Positions 10,611 through 20,639 of a stretch of DNA of 64,000 nucleotides are shown here, one piece after another. Origin of the DNA: Gnetum montanum. Taxonomy: Eukaryota > Streptophyta > Gnetopsida > Gnetales > Gnetaceae. Numbering within the stretch: the first letter of the stretch is position 1; every line of letters begins with the position of its first letter. The stretch covers positions 130,060-194,059 of the forward strand of contig MNCI01003034.1 in the NCBI GenBank assembly GCA_015680685.1. Direction: 5' to 3'. Made by a program: the position numbers and the translations under genes. Under the pieces are notes generated by a model. The model had not been told where the DNA came from and did no database searches. It worked only from the letters and a program-made list of their open reading frames with translations.

Positions 10611-12928
10611 ATGTAGGATACCCCCCATACCAAAATGGTTGAGCATGACTAGAATTAATAAATGGAAGATTAGGATCCTCTCATATTGGAAATATTGGGA
10701 CCTAGTCATATTGACCCCATTGGGGTTCACACACTTGATTATAGTAATCATAGTGGGTCAATTTATAAGATGTAGTTTCCGGATAATGAGTTAACCCACT
10801 AGGATAATTGGGACTGGTAAATGGTATGCAAGGATCAGGATGTCACCCTCCATGGCTATATTCATTAGGCCGTATGGTTGTTGGAGTGTTAAGTGGTGGC
10901 CTTGATGAGGTAACATGAGGCATTGGGTTTAAAGAGGAAGATGCACCATAGTGTTGGGTTTGTGCTGAGTTGGTGGATGCAGTGGTTCTTGAAGTGTGAT
11001 GTCCCTTTCGACGACTGTGTTTAAAGAAGGAACATTTTCGACGTTGTGAAGGACCTCCACTGCTATTGGGAGTAGCAGCACAAGTAACATTTGTGGGTTG
11101 GTGCTATGGTGCAAAAAATTCAGGAATAGTTGGTGGCGATGTAGAAGGAGGGAAAGGATGAGAATGTTGAAAATTAGGAGAAATGTGAGGTACAAAAGGC
11201 AATGGTTGTGTTGAGTACATGGGATGATAGTATTGAGGAGAATGATAATGCGGTTGAGGATAAGTGTGATAAGTGTAGGGCACATGAGGTGGTTATCTTG
11301 TTGGAGAGGACATGGGTGGATAATACTCGAGAGAATGATAACAAGGAGTTGAGGTAGAGGATGATGAGCTTGATGAAGAAATAGGGTGTTGAACATAATA
11401 ATAAGCATTTGGCATTTGGACATATGAAGGGTATGGTCCAGCTGGCGGTGGCCTCCCCCATGACTAAGGTTTTTGCCACTATGGTTGAACCAGATATTTC
11501 TGTATGAAATCTGGATGTAACATTTCTCCCCAATGCTCATGTAAATGTGATAAGACTGGGCATTGACCCTTGGGGTGATCGTATAGATAGATGTTACATT
11601 GATATGTGCAATTGGCAGTTGAGCTCTTATTCTTATGATCTTCTATCCTTTTTTTCAATTGTTGCATGGTGTCCCGTCCTGTTTCTTGATTTGGCATAAA
11701 TCTTCCTCTAATGATGTTGGCATATTCTCCACATCTTTCATGTACCCAGTCCACCATCCTATTGAACTTTGTTTCAAATTCATCTAATTATTGTAGGATG
11801 GGCAAATATGACTCCACCTCCTTGAAGTAAGTGGATTTCTCCTCTTTATGATTATGGATCCTTGTTAAGCTGGGATTTTGGTCCTGTTGAGAACTTTTAA
11901 CATTCTCCCATTTGGCTAGTTCTCCTTCTTCTTTTACTACCTGCTTAATAAGCTCTTGTAATTGATGGGTTCATAGTTTGTATAGTTGACCTTNNNNNNN
12001 NNNNNNNNNNNNNNNNNNNNNNNNNNNNNNNNNNNNNNNNNNNNNNNNNNNNNNNNNNNNNNNNNNNNNNNNNNNNNNNNNNNNNNNNNNNNNNNNNNNN
12101 NNNNNNNNNNNNNNNNNNNNNNNNCACTCTTGCATAGGTTTGATATCTTTCATTAAAAGCTTCTACCATTGTTGGCCAACGTCGTATTGAATTTAGTTTT
12201 AACAATCTATACCATACTTTTGCTTGACCAACGAGTGTCATAGGGAAGAGCTTAAGTTTTTTCCACATGTTATCAATGTTGTTCCATGCACAGGCATCAT
12301 AGAAGGCTTGTAGATGATGTTGCGGATCTGAATCATAGCCTCCTAGAAACTTGGAAAAGTTGTTTAAATTGAGCTTGGGTAGACGGCTCTCTTTACGATG
12401 CCTACGTGAGATTCGAATAGCCTCTTGTATTTGTGTTAGGCTCTTAGTGACCAACAGGGGTTCATCGTCACCAAGTAAGTTGTGTGTTCGTGTGTTGGGA
12501 TGATGTTGCCTTTGTTTATGTTGACGTTCTTGATTTCCTTTATGAGCTCAATTTTTAGTCCTATGCCGATCCCTTGAAAGATAGTCATCCATATCACAAT
12601 CTCACATTGAAGAAGTAGAGGAAGAGAAGGAACTGTAAAACTCATTATGACTTTTGTAAGCCTTCCAATCATCCCCGAGCAAATTCTTGTTAGTTATTGA
12701 GAAGGTCCTACGCCTTTCGGGCCTCCTTGTTTCATGGGATGTCTCATCCTTACTAGAGGTGTTAGAGTGGGATGAGGAGGATCCTTGAGTATCACTGGGG
12801 TGTTCATAAACATAGGGAACTCATACATAAGGTTGAATACTCCAATCTTCATTGTCAGCTAATGTGTTGGTTCTCCAATGAATTTCCTCACTAAGTGTGG
12901 CATTATCGTGGTCTTGTAGGAGGGCCAT
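10611..12928 (-). pseudogene. Gag polyprotein of Athila-type element B
   Basis: The reading starts at an ATG at 12928 about 115 bases inside the primer site, with N-terminus MALLQDHDNATLSEEIHWR. A Ser-rich and Arg-rich region follows. The capsid-like core (about 12120-12400) includes 'LPKLNLNNFSKFLGGYDSD', 'WKKLKLFPMTLVGQAKVWY' and 'MVEAFNERYQTYARV'. A nucleocapsid-like box with C and H residues ('CNIYLYDHPKGQCPVLSH', about 11560-11610) is followed by a Pro/Tyr/Ser-rich tail ending near 10611. Gag would form the particle that packages element RNA. The frame has about ten stops and some frame changes, and 131 Ns remove part of the core. Element E carries the same core and the same HPKG box. 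Confidence 0.85.
11994..12124. other. Assembly gap (131 N)
   Basis: A run of 131 undetermined bases lies inside the gag pseudogene of element B. Coding frames that appear to cross it are artefacts. Confidence 0.99.
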
Positions 12929-13041
12929 TGTTGTGTGTGAAATTACGTGTGACTTTTAATAATTATTTCTTCCTAAAAGATATATCGTTAAGTTCTTTAC
13001 AACAACCTTGTATGATATAACTAATCTAGATAACTAGCACC

Positions 13042-13059
13042 ATCCCCGGCAATAGTGCC
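13042..13059 (-). other. Primer-binding site (tRNA-Asp type) of B
   Basis: The plus strand reads atccccggcaatagtgcc. Its complement fits the 3' end of plant tRNA-Asp (TGGCGCCGTTGCCGGGGA) with two C-to-T type changes. This primer is typical of Athila-group elements. It lies two bases inside the 5' LTR edge. Confidence 0.88.
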
Positions 13060-13061
13060 TA

Positions 13062-13553
13062 TGATGAGTGGCAAGGTACCCCTACACTCAACCATATGAA
13101 TACGAGCATGTATGTGTAATCAGGTCGAACTCCGCAGATGGACTAGTTGTGGCACCTAGACAGTTAGCCTTAGGTCGTAGTTCACTGTCTTCCCACCTGG
13201 ACTAGTTATTAGGTTTGTCACATATGGCTTAGTCCAAATGAGGTGTATGATGTGTTCCTAATTCTAACACTACTCCTGAAGGCAGTGGAATGTAAAATTA
13301 ACTAAGCTAAGCTAGGAGGAAATGGTAAGAAAATCTAATCTAGCCTAAGTGCGATGAGCATCCACCCTTAATCATCCATACACATCCTGAACTTCATGCA
13401 TGACTGCCACTGGGATCACCAAGCGCAAATCCTAGGTACACTACTGGGTTACCAAGTAGTCACACTTAAATGCTTGTGATTAAATCGTACTCATTCTGCA
13501 TTACTAGGAGATAAGGGTGAAGAGAGATTAATTATCTAGGAAAGCAATTAAAA
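13062..13553 (-). repeat. 5' LTR of element B, truncated
   Basis: This is about 490 bases of the LTR nearest the primer site, very similar to 7836-8330. The similarity stops abruptly at about 13553, where sequence homologous to the extra ORF of element E begins. The U3 and promoter half is missing. Confidence 0.88.
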
Positions 13554-13559
13554 GGTGAT

Positions 13560-15770
13560 GTTAGCATTTTTTACTAGGAATGCATGTGCCGTTTTAAGTA
13601 GAAAATTTCCTATGAATCTTCCACAACTCATCTACTTGGAAATTGAGAAGTGTTTCAAAGAAAATGAATGTGGAAGGAAAACCTTACCCTTTTCATGGCT
13701 TATCTGAAAACTCTGCAAAAGGGTAGGAATTGTCTACTACTCTAATGGAACAATTAGACATGCTCCTTTGGTCTCATGATCCAAGAGCATGAAAGACAAG
13801 ACATCAATAACAACTAAAGAGGAGTAGCCACCAACCCCACTACACACTTAAGAAACAACATTGAAGACCCACACAGCCATTGATTGCTTGTGCAAAATCC
13901 AAGAGCAACTCTTGAGCAAGCAAGAGTAGCATGTAAGAATGAGTAGTGTAGATCCATCTATGTACTAACCAACAATGAGTCACCTTAATGAGATGGCTAG
14001 AAAAATTAGTCAGATAGAGAGGGATGGGCTAATATTCTCTACCCAAAAAATGTAGTTGCCTATAAGCTTGGATCCCAATGCTTGAGAGATGATGATGCCC
14101 TTATCACAACACCATTTATTCCTAGAAATCTCTAGGAATGCCACCACCTTCTCAATGCAATTGGAGGAAGGTGAAGGAACAACTATCTTGGTGATGTAGC
14201 ACCAAGGGTAGGATATGGTGGTTGAAGTGGTCACTAACCATGTAGCTAAAGCACTCAATGCACTTGTGGCATCTATACTAGATGTATTTTCAATTCAAGA
14301 TGTGCAGACATCTATGGGCATGGTCAACAGAAAACTAAATGTAACCCAACATGAGAAATTGCTGGTTTGACTAGTGGGGACCAACCAACTAATTTTGGAC
14401 ATCTTCAATTTTTTGAAAAACATCATTACAACCCAGTCAGAGCTGCTAGATGTAAGGGGAAAGTGCATCATTCTAGAGGAGCAACTCAAAATGGCTCAAG
14501 CATAAAATCAATGCTGGCCATGGAAGTTACTAAATTACGTGCCTTCTTTGCTAACCCTGTGATCCTTAGCCCAACAACAAATAGATATGAAGCTTTTCAA
14601 TAGCTTTAAGAATGATTTAGAAAGGTTTAGGAGGATGCAGTAATGACCATCTTTAACTAGTTTATAGTAGAGGAAAATACCTATTCAATTTAGAAGGAAT
14701 TGGGTCAGATGTGCCAAGAGAATGAGACTTTGACCATCTAAAATCATTGCCTGTGTAATGCTGATGCTGAGAAGGAACAAATGCAAGAAATTATTAATCA
14801 ATAACAGGAGCAGCTAGTTAGGGTGAATGCTAAATTAAGGAGATTGGCTATAGAGAATTGGAATCTATCAATGGAGGAAGCTCATGCCTTGTGCTAGAAA
14901 TCTATTATTGAAATTACCACCTAGACAAATGAAGCCTTGAATCTTGAGAAAGTTAAAGATCACTACAAAGAGTAGGTTGGCCTATAGAAGAAAGTCAACA
15001 AGAAACACATCCTAATGATGAAGGAAAAAATAAATGAAGCCCTCCAATAACTTCAACAAGGAAAATAAGTTTGGCAGCCCATCGTTGATGGGATTGATGC
15101 CTACAATAAAGTGGAGATTTTCTTAAAAGAGTTGTAAATAGAAGAAATGATAGAGTATATGGAGTTCACAAAACTTTGTTATGTGAACTTGGCTATCTCG
15201 ACCGCCAAATGATCATGGTCAGAGTTAGAGAAACAAGTGGCTAGCTTATATTTGTTATACAAGGTAGAGTTCAAGAACCATAAAGACACCAAGCACAAGG
15301 TTGAAATTGCAAACATTGAACTCAAAGTTCTTAGAGAATGCTTCAGAGATCAATGGTCAATTACTGAGAACCTAGCCAAAAGAATGAATGACTACTAGAA
15401 GCTAAAGAATACAGTTAGAGTATTTGACATTGAACACAAACAATTGATTTCTTGGTTCATCAAAGTAAAGGAGTTGTTTCTAACAATACCATGTCCATAG
15501 GATGTGTCCATTCCGACGTAAATCGACGAAGTTGCATGGATGGTGCATGATCCCAAAAGTAAGAAGGATAAAATGAAAGCACTACTAGATGCATTTTTCC
15601 TCCCACCAGAAGTTGCAGTAGTAGCAAGATAGTTGTAGCCACCTTGACCTCCATCCATGCATGAAGCCTCCACCTATGCGTGACACCGGTGAAGGCTCCT
15701 TAGAACCTTAGGAGCCACCACCGCTAGGGATTGTTTGATCTTCTCCATCAAACTTCACGCCATTAAAGAA
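13560..15770 (+). pseudogene. Extra ORF downstream of integrase, copy A
   Basis: This is a broken copy of the ORF at 52030-54935. Aligned blocks include 'FKENECGRKTLPF' (about 13655-13690), a long coiled-coil-like middle region (about 14700-15400: EEMIEYMEF, ELEKQVASLYLLYKVEF, NIELKVLRECFRDQWS) and a conserved C-terminal block 'MVHDPKSKKDKMKALLDAFF' followed by LPPE (about 15540-15610). The N-terminal block with LPF/LI/LC spacing recalls the domain annotated in plants as 'putative plant transposon protein' (PF20167-like), but this is from memory. The function is unknown. Position and orientation match the extra, sometimes called env-like, ORF of Athila elements, yet no signal peptide or membrane segment was seen. 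More than fifteen stops are present. Confidence 0.7.
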
Positions 15771-15982
15771 CATGCTATTTAAATTTTGAAAAGTCATGTC
15801 ATGGTGTTTAAGTTTGTGTCTTGAACACTACCATTTTGTAATGTGTTGATCTATACACCTGGGCAGTCCATTTTTTGTCAAGTTAATTAGTCTATTTTGT
15901 TTGTGAAAGGTTAGTTAATAATCCCATACCTTTTCAATTTTTGTAAAGAACTTGAGCATGAGTTTTCATTCAGTTGTGAGGT

Positions 15983-16845
15983 ATGATGAGTCATAGTTCT
16001 ATTGACTACATTAATGAGACCTCATCGCCTGGTTCTTGTCAACGAGGCTTCATTGACATATCATATCATGCGTCAACAAGGCCCCATCAATGCAATGTCT
16101 ATATTCGGCTATAAATACATGCCCACTAGCTGCATTTATAGTAATTGAGATTTAAGTAGTAGTGAAGTTGTTGTAGTTTGTTTATTTGAAAGTTATAATT
16201 TTTCTTCCAAGTACCCATAACAGGAGTCATTGAGTGTATAAATATTTATTCGACCATTATTGTACCTAAGCACGATAGTGTGTGCGACAATAAAAATGAG
16301 CTTTTTGATAAACCTTGCAATACTTTTGATAGATTAAATATTTTATTTATGCATTTAATGTTTTTAATTAATTATTAAATATTTTCAATTATTTATTAAA
16401 TATTTTTTAGTAATTAAGTTAATGAAGCAATTAAGTAAGATAGATTAAACACATAAGTACGATTGCTTCTTGCATAACACATATTCACTTGGTAATCCTA
16501 GTAGTGTTATTACTTGGTACACCTAGTAGCATAGTGCTCGGTAACCCAGTGGTGGATATGTAGGTTTAGGATGTGTGTGGAGAGTGGGACCAGATGCTTA
16601 TGTCAGGACTAGTTAGACACTAGTTAATTAGTTAATTAAAATTAGTTAATCCAATTACTTTTATTTCCCTTCAAACACCAAACTCATAAAATACAAAATA
16701 ATAAAAATCAAATGTCTCAATTACATTTAACCATACCAATTTATGTCACAAGTGTAATTGGGAAGATAATGATTGACCTTAAGGAAAATATTGCACGTGA
16801 ACATTTATGATTCTTATGGTTGGGCATAGGGGTACCTTGCCACTA
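15983..16845 (+). repeat. 3' LTR of element A
   Basis: The start TGATGAG follows a degenerate polypurine tract (cagttgtgaggta, 15970-15982). A TATA box (tataaata) lies at 16110-16117 and a polyadenylation signal (caataaaaatgagc) near 16290. The LTR is close by eye to those at 50849-51792 and 63262-64000, sharing for example taatcctagtagtgtta. The U3 start holds repeats of the type GTCAACGAGGCTTCATTGAC. Confidence 0.88.
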
Positions 16846-18570
16846 ATTAGTAACCATTTAGGATTACAACTTTTTCCTTCAGCCTTTTGATTGAATCATG
16901 GTAAATGAAGTTGTTCATTCAAATTTAGATTTAGCTGCTTGTTGTTTTTTTGGCAACACTAAGGCCCAAATACCTCCAATGAAACTCAGTGGTTATAGAG
17001 CAAACTAATTGTAGCTATGTGTTTGCTGTTATGAATGTTGAAATGGTTTGTGTATGAAACTGTAATTGGCTATTACAATAGAAATTTAGCTAACCATGTA
17101 AAATAAAGTGAGTCATTCAAGATTTCTATTTTGTCAAGTCACTTAGTCTATATAGTCCCTATAGTACATTGCTTGAAATAAATAAAATTTCACAAAAATG
17201 CTCAAGCACAATTCTGCCAAAATCTACTTCTATTTTCCCCTAGAGAGAAAGTTTCATAAGAAAATTAGAAATAGAGTGAGATTCAATGGATTTTAAAGAA
17301 AGAATAAAAGAAAGTAAATTTGTGTAAACAAACATTTAGATGAGATAAATTGAACATCATGAAACACTTCACAATAAAGTTATTCTAGTTCAATCTAAAT
17401 ATTACAAATTATCCAAACCCTCAAAGTTGAACAAACAATTTTGTAAAAGACACTTTTGTTAAAGTACCAAAACACTTTGGAAATGACAAAGTACAAGCTT
17501 TTAGTTGGCTAGTTAATAGTTGTCAAGAATTACAAACAATAGAGCTATCAGAAAAAATTTGACAATTTCAAGATCAAAATATTAAGGCAATAAACTTTTT
17601 AAAAAATGAAGCTATTTCAAGTCATCTCAAAGTATCAAATATTTTTCTAGACCATCTAGACTCAAATAGATAATTTTATAAAGACATTACTATTAAATTT
17701 CTCAAGATGCTTTTCAAAGACAACATAAGCTCTTATATGGTAAATAAATGGAAGTTTAGAACTACACAAAAATAGAGCTATAAGGGTATAAAAAAATCCC
17801 AAAATTAAATGCCAAGCATGATACTATCTAAACCATTAGCTAAGAAACTAAGAAAAAATGAGAAGAAAAGAACTCACAGGATTTAAACAATGTAGCTGAA
17901 TTGATGTAATTAACAAGCCATGCTTTACAAAAAATCTCCAATAATTCTCAAAATTTTTCCTCCAAAAGTCCACCCCTCATTCTATCCTTAAGCTCTTTTT
18001 ATAGTGGCTTTTGGGTAGTTACAATCATCATAAGAGATTAAGGTGAGTTACAAATATCTAGGGAATTTACTCATAACCACCATAAGAAGTTAACTTTTAT
18101 AGAAAGTTAGAGAAATTCAAGTTATAGTTGGCAAGTGTCTTCTTGGTAATTACAACATCATGGAAAATCAAGATTAGTTACAAATATCATGGATTTTTAG
18201 TTATAATTATCATAGTAAGTTATAACTTCTATGGAAAATTTCAACTCCTATAGAAAATAAAGGTATATTTGTCAAATGTCCCTTTTTCCCTAAATAATAG
18301 GTGTTTTTTTTCTTTAAAAAACAAATCTAATTATCATTGTAAACTATACCACTTGCTAATGTCCAACAAGTGAAGTAGACAATGAAATAGGTCCAACAAA
18401 TGACGTAGGTTTTACTTGGCATGGCATGCCATGGGAATTAACAAATTTGTAATAGCAACAAAGCGCACATGAGGATTTTCATGACCCATCATTGCAAGAG
18501 TGGAGTTGGTGGGGACCACAGGAGATGAAGGTGGTGTTGCTAGGGCTTGATGCATGCCATGAATTTTTTT
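16846..18570. other. No gene recognised
   Basis: This AT-rich stretch has no protein-like frame. Between about 18015 and 18290 there are imperfect direct repeats built on 'gttacaa(atatc)atcat', which suggests a degraded LTR, but no partner was found. Confidence 0.45.
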
Positions 18571-19124
18571 GGCTTGAAGCATTGTTCTATGCTGTGATGG
18601 TGTTGGTGTAGATTATTGCAGAAGAAGAGAAGCATGAATCTAATTTGAGTCTAAAGGAGATTCTAGTTTTGGTTGCAGCAGCTGCTTCTACGTCATTTGA
18701 GATTTTAGTATCCAAGTCGGAATGCAGTGAAGATGAATATGGTTCTATGTTCAAGTTTCTCTCATGAGAACCTGCACTCATTTCGTTTGCTTCAGTTAGT
18801 TAAGGCAAAGAACAATGTGGTTGAGTGCATTAGGCACAAAGAAGAAGGGACTATGATCAAAAGCCAAGCTTAGATTGCAATGCAAGACATGTGCTTGAAT
18901 CATGGCCTTCTCAGTGGCTACCAGAATCATCCTGTCTAGTGCAGTCATAACATAAGCCCTAGGAACAGCCCCGTAGGTTGCCTCACTAGTATGAACAAAT
19001 GTGCTCCATAGCAATTTGGGTAACAACCATACAGAAATAACGCTAGTTCAGCATCTAGTGTAGGGATTCGGCTATAAAGCAATTTTGTCACTCGAATCCT
19101 TGGCCATGCAGGCTGTGCTCCATG
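18571..19124. other. Unassigned sequence beside the kinase relic
   Basis: This is slightly GC-richer than its surroundings and has medium-length open frames on both strands. On the minus strand one frame begins MSAGSHERNLNIEPYSS. On the plus strand one reads LKEILVLVAAAASTSFEILV. None was recognised. It lies just past the C-terminal end of the kinase relic, so it could be 3' flank of the former host gene. Confidence 0.35.
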
Positions 19125-19786
19125 GAAGTTGCTCCCCATGGTCAGAAGCTGTTGCATGCTTGTAGACCTGCTAGATACATCAATGCTCAAATGTACATGG
19201 CCATTGCACCAGATTTCTAAGTAGTAGCTTGAGAGGTAGTACCTCAAAACCATGCACATCGCTTTTCTCTATGGGTTTTAGAAAACAAATGGTCTATAGA
19301 CAAAAATTTTTGAGATACTGATTGTAGTCTGTCAACATTAAGAAAAAAAATTTCAGCAAGAAGCTTTGGAACATGTTTTCTTCAATTAAGATTGCGTCAT
19401 GTAGCCCTACATTGTACCACTTAAAGAGTGAAGTTGTTTGGGATCCTGAACATTTTTTTAATACCATAAAATTGGTAATCTTGGGTTCATGATCTAACTC
19501 TAGCAAAATGTTTCTACTCTTGACTTTTCCATGAATGATGAGGGAATGGCAATCATGGTGGAGATATGCTAGTGCATTGGCCATCCCTATGGCAATCATA
19601 TATCTCTAAGGCTAGTTCATGGGTGAATTTTATGCTTGGTTTTCATGTAGAGCCTGAAATAGATCTTCGTTGAGTAGATATTCACTTACGAAGAGATCAA
19701 ATCTGCTATTTTAAATTTAGGAGTAAACCTTTGCAATGTTTCTATGGTGGACACCTCAACAATTTCCCCATCTGCATTAAAGATGC
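19125..19786 (-). pseudogene. LRR receptor-kinase relic, C-terminal half of kinase
   Basis: The minus strand encodes the rest of a receptor kinase interrupted by the copia element. Reading from 19786: 'NADGEIVEVSTIETLQR' (region of helix C), 'EYLLNEDLFQALHENQA' (hinge region), then 'ANALAYLHHDCHSLIIHG' and KVKSRNILL (catalytic loop, family HRDVKSSNILL), 'DHEPKITNF' (family DFG region) and 'KSDVHGFEVLPLKLL' (family KSDVYSFGVVLLEL). The end is 'SSRSTSMQQLLTM' (family RPSM..V..ML). The catalytic HRD is HGK and DFG is NFM, so it could not be active. About 50 residues before the end are missing. Phrasing is closest to class XI LRR-RLKs (HAESA/CEPR-like), a judgement from memory. Confidence 0.85.
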
Positions 19787-20370
19787 TGTGGTAAGAAAAA
19801 ATTTGTGGATTGCACAAGAAATTTAGATACATAGATAAATGGAAATGCACAATGCGGAAGAAAATGGCACAAGAAATTCATATGCATAGATAATTGGAAA
19901 TGCACAATGCCTGAGAAAATGAAACTAACCTTTAGCCATTGATGCCTTGGATTAAACTTGGTATTCAGATTCTTTTCTCACACCGATGCTCTGCAATGAT
20001 GGTGTATGCAACCTCTAATAATTTGTGAAAAGGACCAAAACTACAATCCTACCGTGAATACCTTTGTTCTGCCATCAAGAAAAAAATTTTAGGCCACTGA
20101 ATCGATTACCATAAGAGATCCAATAACAACATGTAAAAAATGCATTATCAGATATAGAGACCATCTTAATGCATTAACTAACTCATAAAAATGCATTAAT
20201 AAATATAGTGGCCACCTTGATGCATTAACTAGCACATAAAATATGTTAGTGGATATGGTGGCCACCTTAATACATCAACTAACGCATAAAACACATTAGT
20301 GGATATAGTGGCAACCTTCATGCATTAACTAACACATAAAACATGTTAGAGGATAATACATATTACAATC
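19787..20370 (-). repeat. 3' LTR of copia element G
   Basis: This 584-base LTR starts TGTAAT at 20370 (minus strand) and reads tgtggtaag on the plus strand at 19787. It contains about four tandem ~50-base units (20155-20360; core gatgcattaactaac.cataaaa) at its U3 start, and two ~54-base units (about 19815-19920; core tgcatagataa) near the other end. It pairs with 25335-25973. Confidence 0.92.
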
Positions 20371-20384
20371 TCCTACTTGGTCTT
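20371..20384 (-). other. Polypurine tract of element G
   Basis: The minus strand reads ccaagtaggagat immediately before the LTR start TGTAAT, as expected for the plus-strand priming site. Confidence 0.7.
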
Positions 20385-20639
20385 CATATTTAATCAAGTC
20401 TAGAGTTTAAAAAATAAAACCATGAATCATGGTGATAGTTTCTTTTAATGTAAGTATTATCTTCCATGTACTACAATGCATTATCTCAAACGTAATTCAT
20501 TATATGGTAACTAGCTTTATGAATAAACCAATGTTCATTCTAGGTCTTGTCATATGTGAATTTTCTCTCATAACTATATGCACAAACCATACGAGAAAAT
20601 AACACAATTGAACAAGAGTTTCATTAAGACTGTAAAGTT

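Larger units (their letters stand above)
7836..13553 (-). mobile_element. Athila-type gag-only LTR element (B)
   Basis: Element B runs right to left: truncated 5' LTR (13062-13553), tRNA-Asp-type primer site (13042-13059), gag (10611-12928), a noncoding spacer, a polypurine tract next to 8673, and the 3' LTR (7836-8672). No protease, RT or integrase lies between gag and the 3' LTR, so it matches the TR-GAG type of non-autonomous plant element. Its gag and spacer are homologous to those of element E, which encodes the enzymes and could have mobilised it. Five bases left of the 3' LTR are actct, but the matching duplication on the right is lost through truncation. Confidence 0.88.
13554..16845 (+). 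mobile_element. 3' part of an Athila-type element (A)
   Basis: The plus-strand sequence matches the last third of element E in the same order: extra ORF (13560-15770), polypurine tract next to 15982, and 3' LTR (15983-16845). Everything 5' of the extra ORF is missing and the left edge abuts the truncated LTR of B. Recombination or deletion between two related elements is the simplest explanation. No target duplication can be assigned. Confidence 0.82.

Noticed and set aside
11174-11540. Overlapping minus-strand open frames of up to 203 codons inside gag of B
   Set aside because: Only one frame carries the Pro/Tyr-rich gag tail; the other is out of frame and rich in Leu/His by composition.
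11945-12454. An open frame that appears to cross the N gap
   Set aside because: The residues across the gap are undetermined, so the right part is gag but no continuity can be claimed.
13042-13059. A tRNA-like sequence near the LTR of B (and at 25321 and 63239)
   Set aside because: Only the 12-20 bases complementary to a tRNA 3' end are present; no cloverleaf follows. These are retroelement primer sites, not tRNA genes.
15395-15673. Minus-strand open frames of 60-90 codons opposite the extra ORF of element A
   Set aside because: They are the complement of the conserved C-terminal coding block (LLDAFFLPPE), which is supported by homology with element E; the antisense frames have no support.
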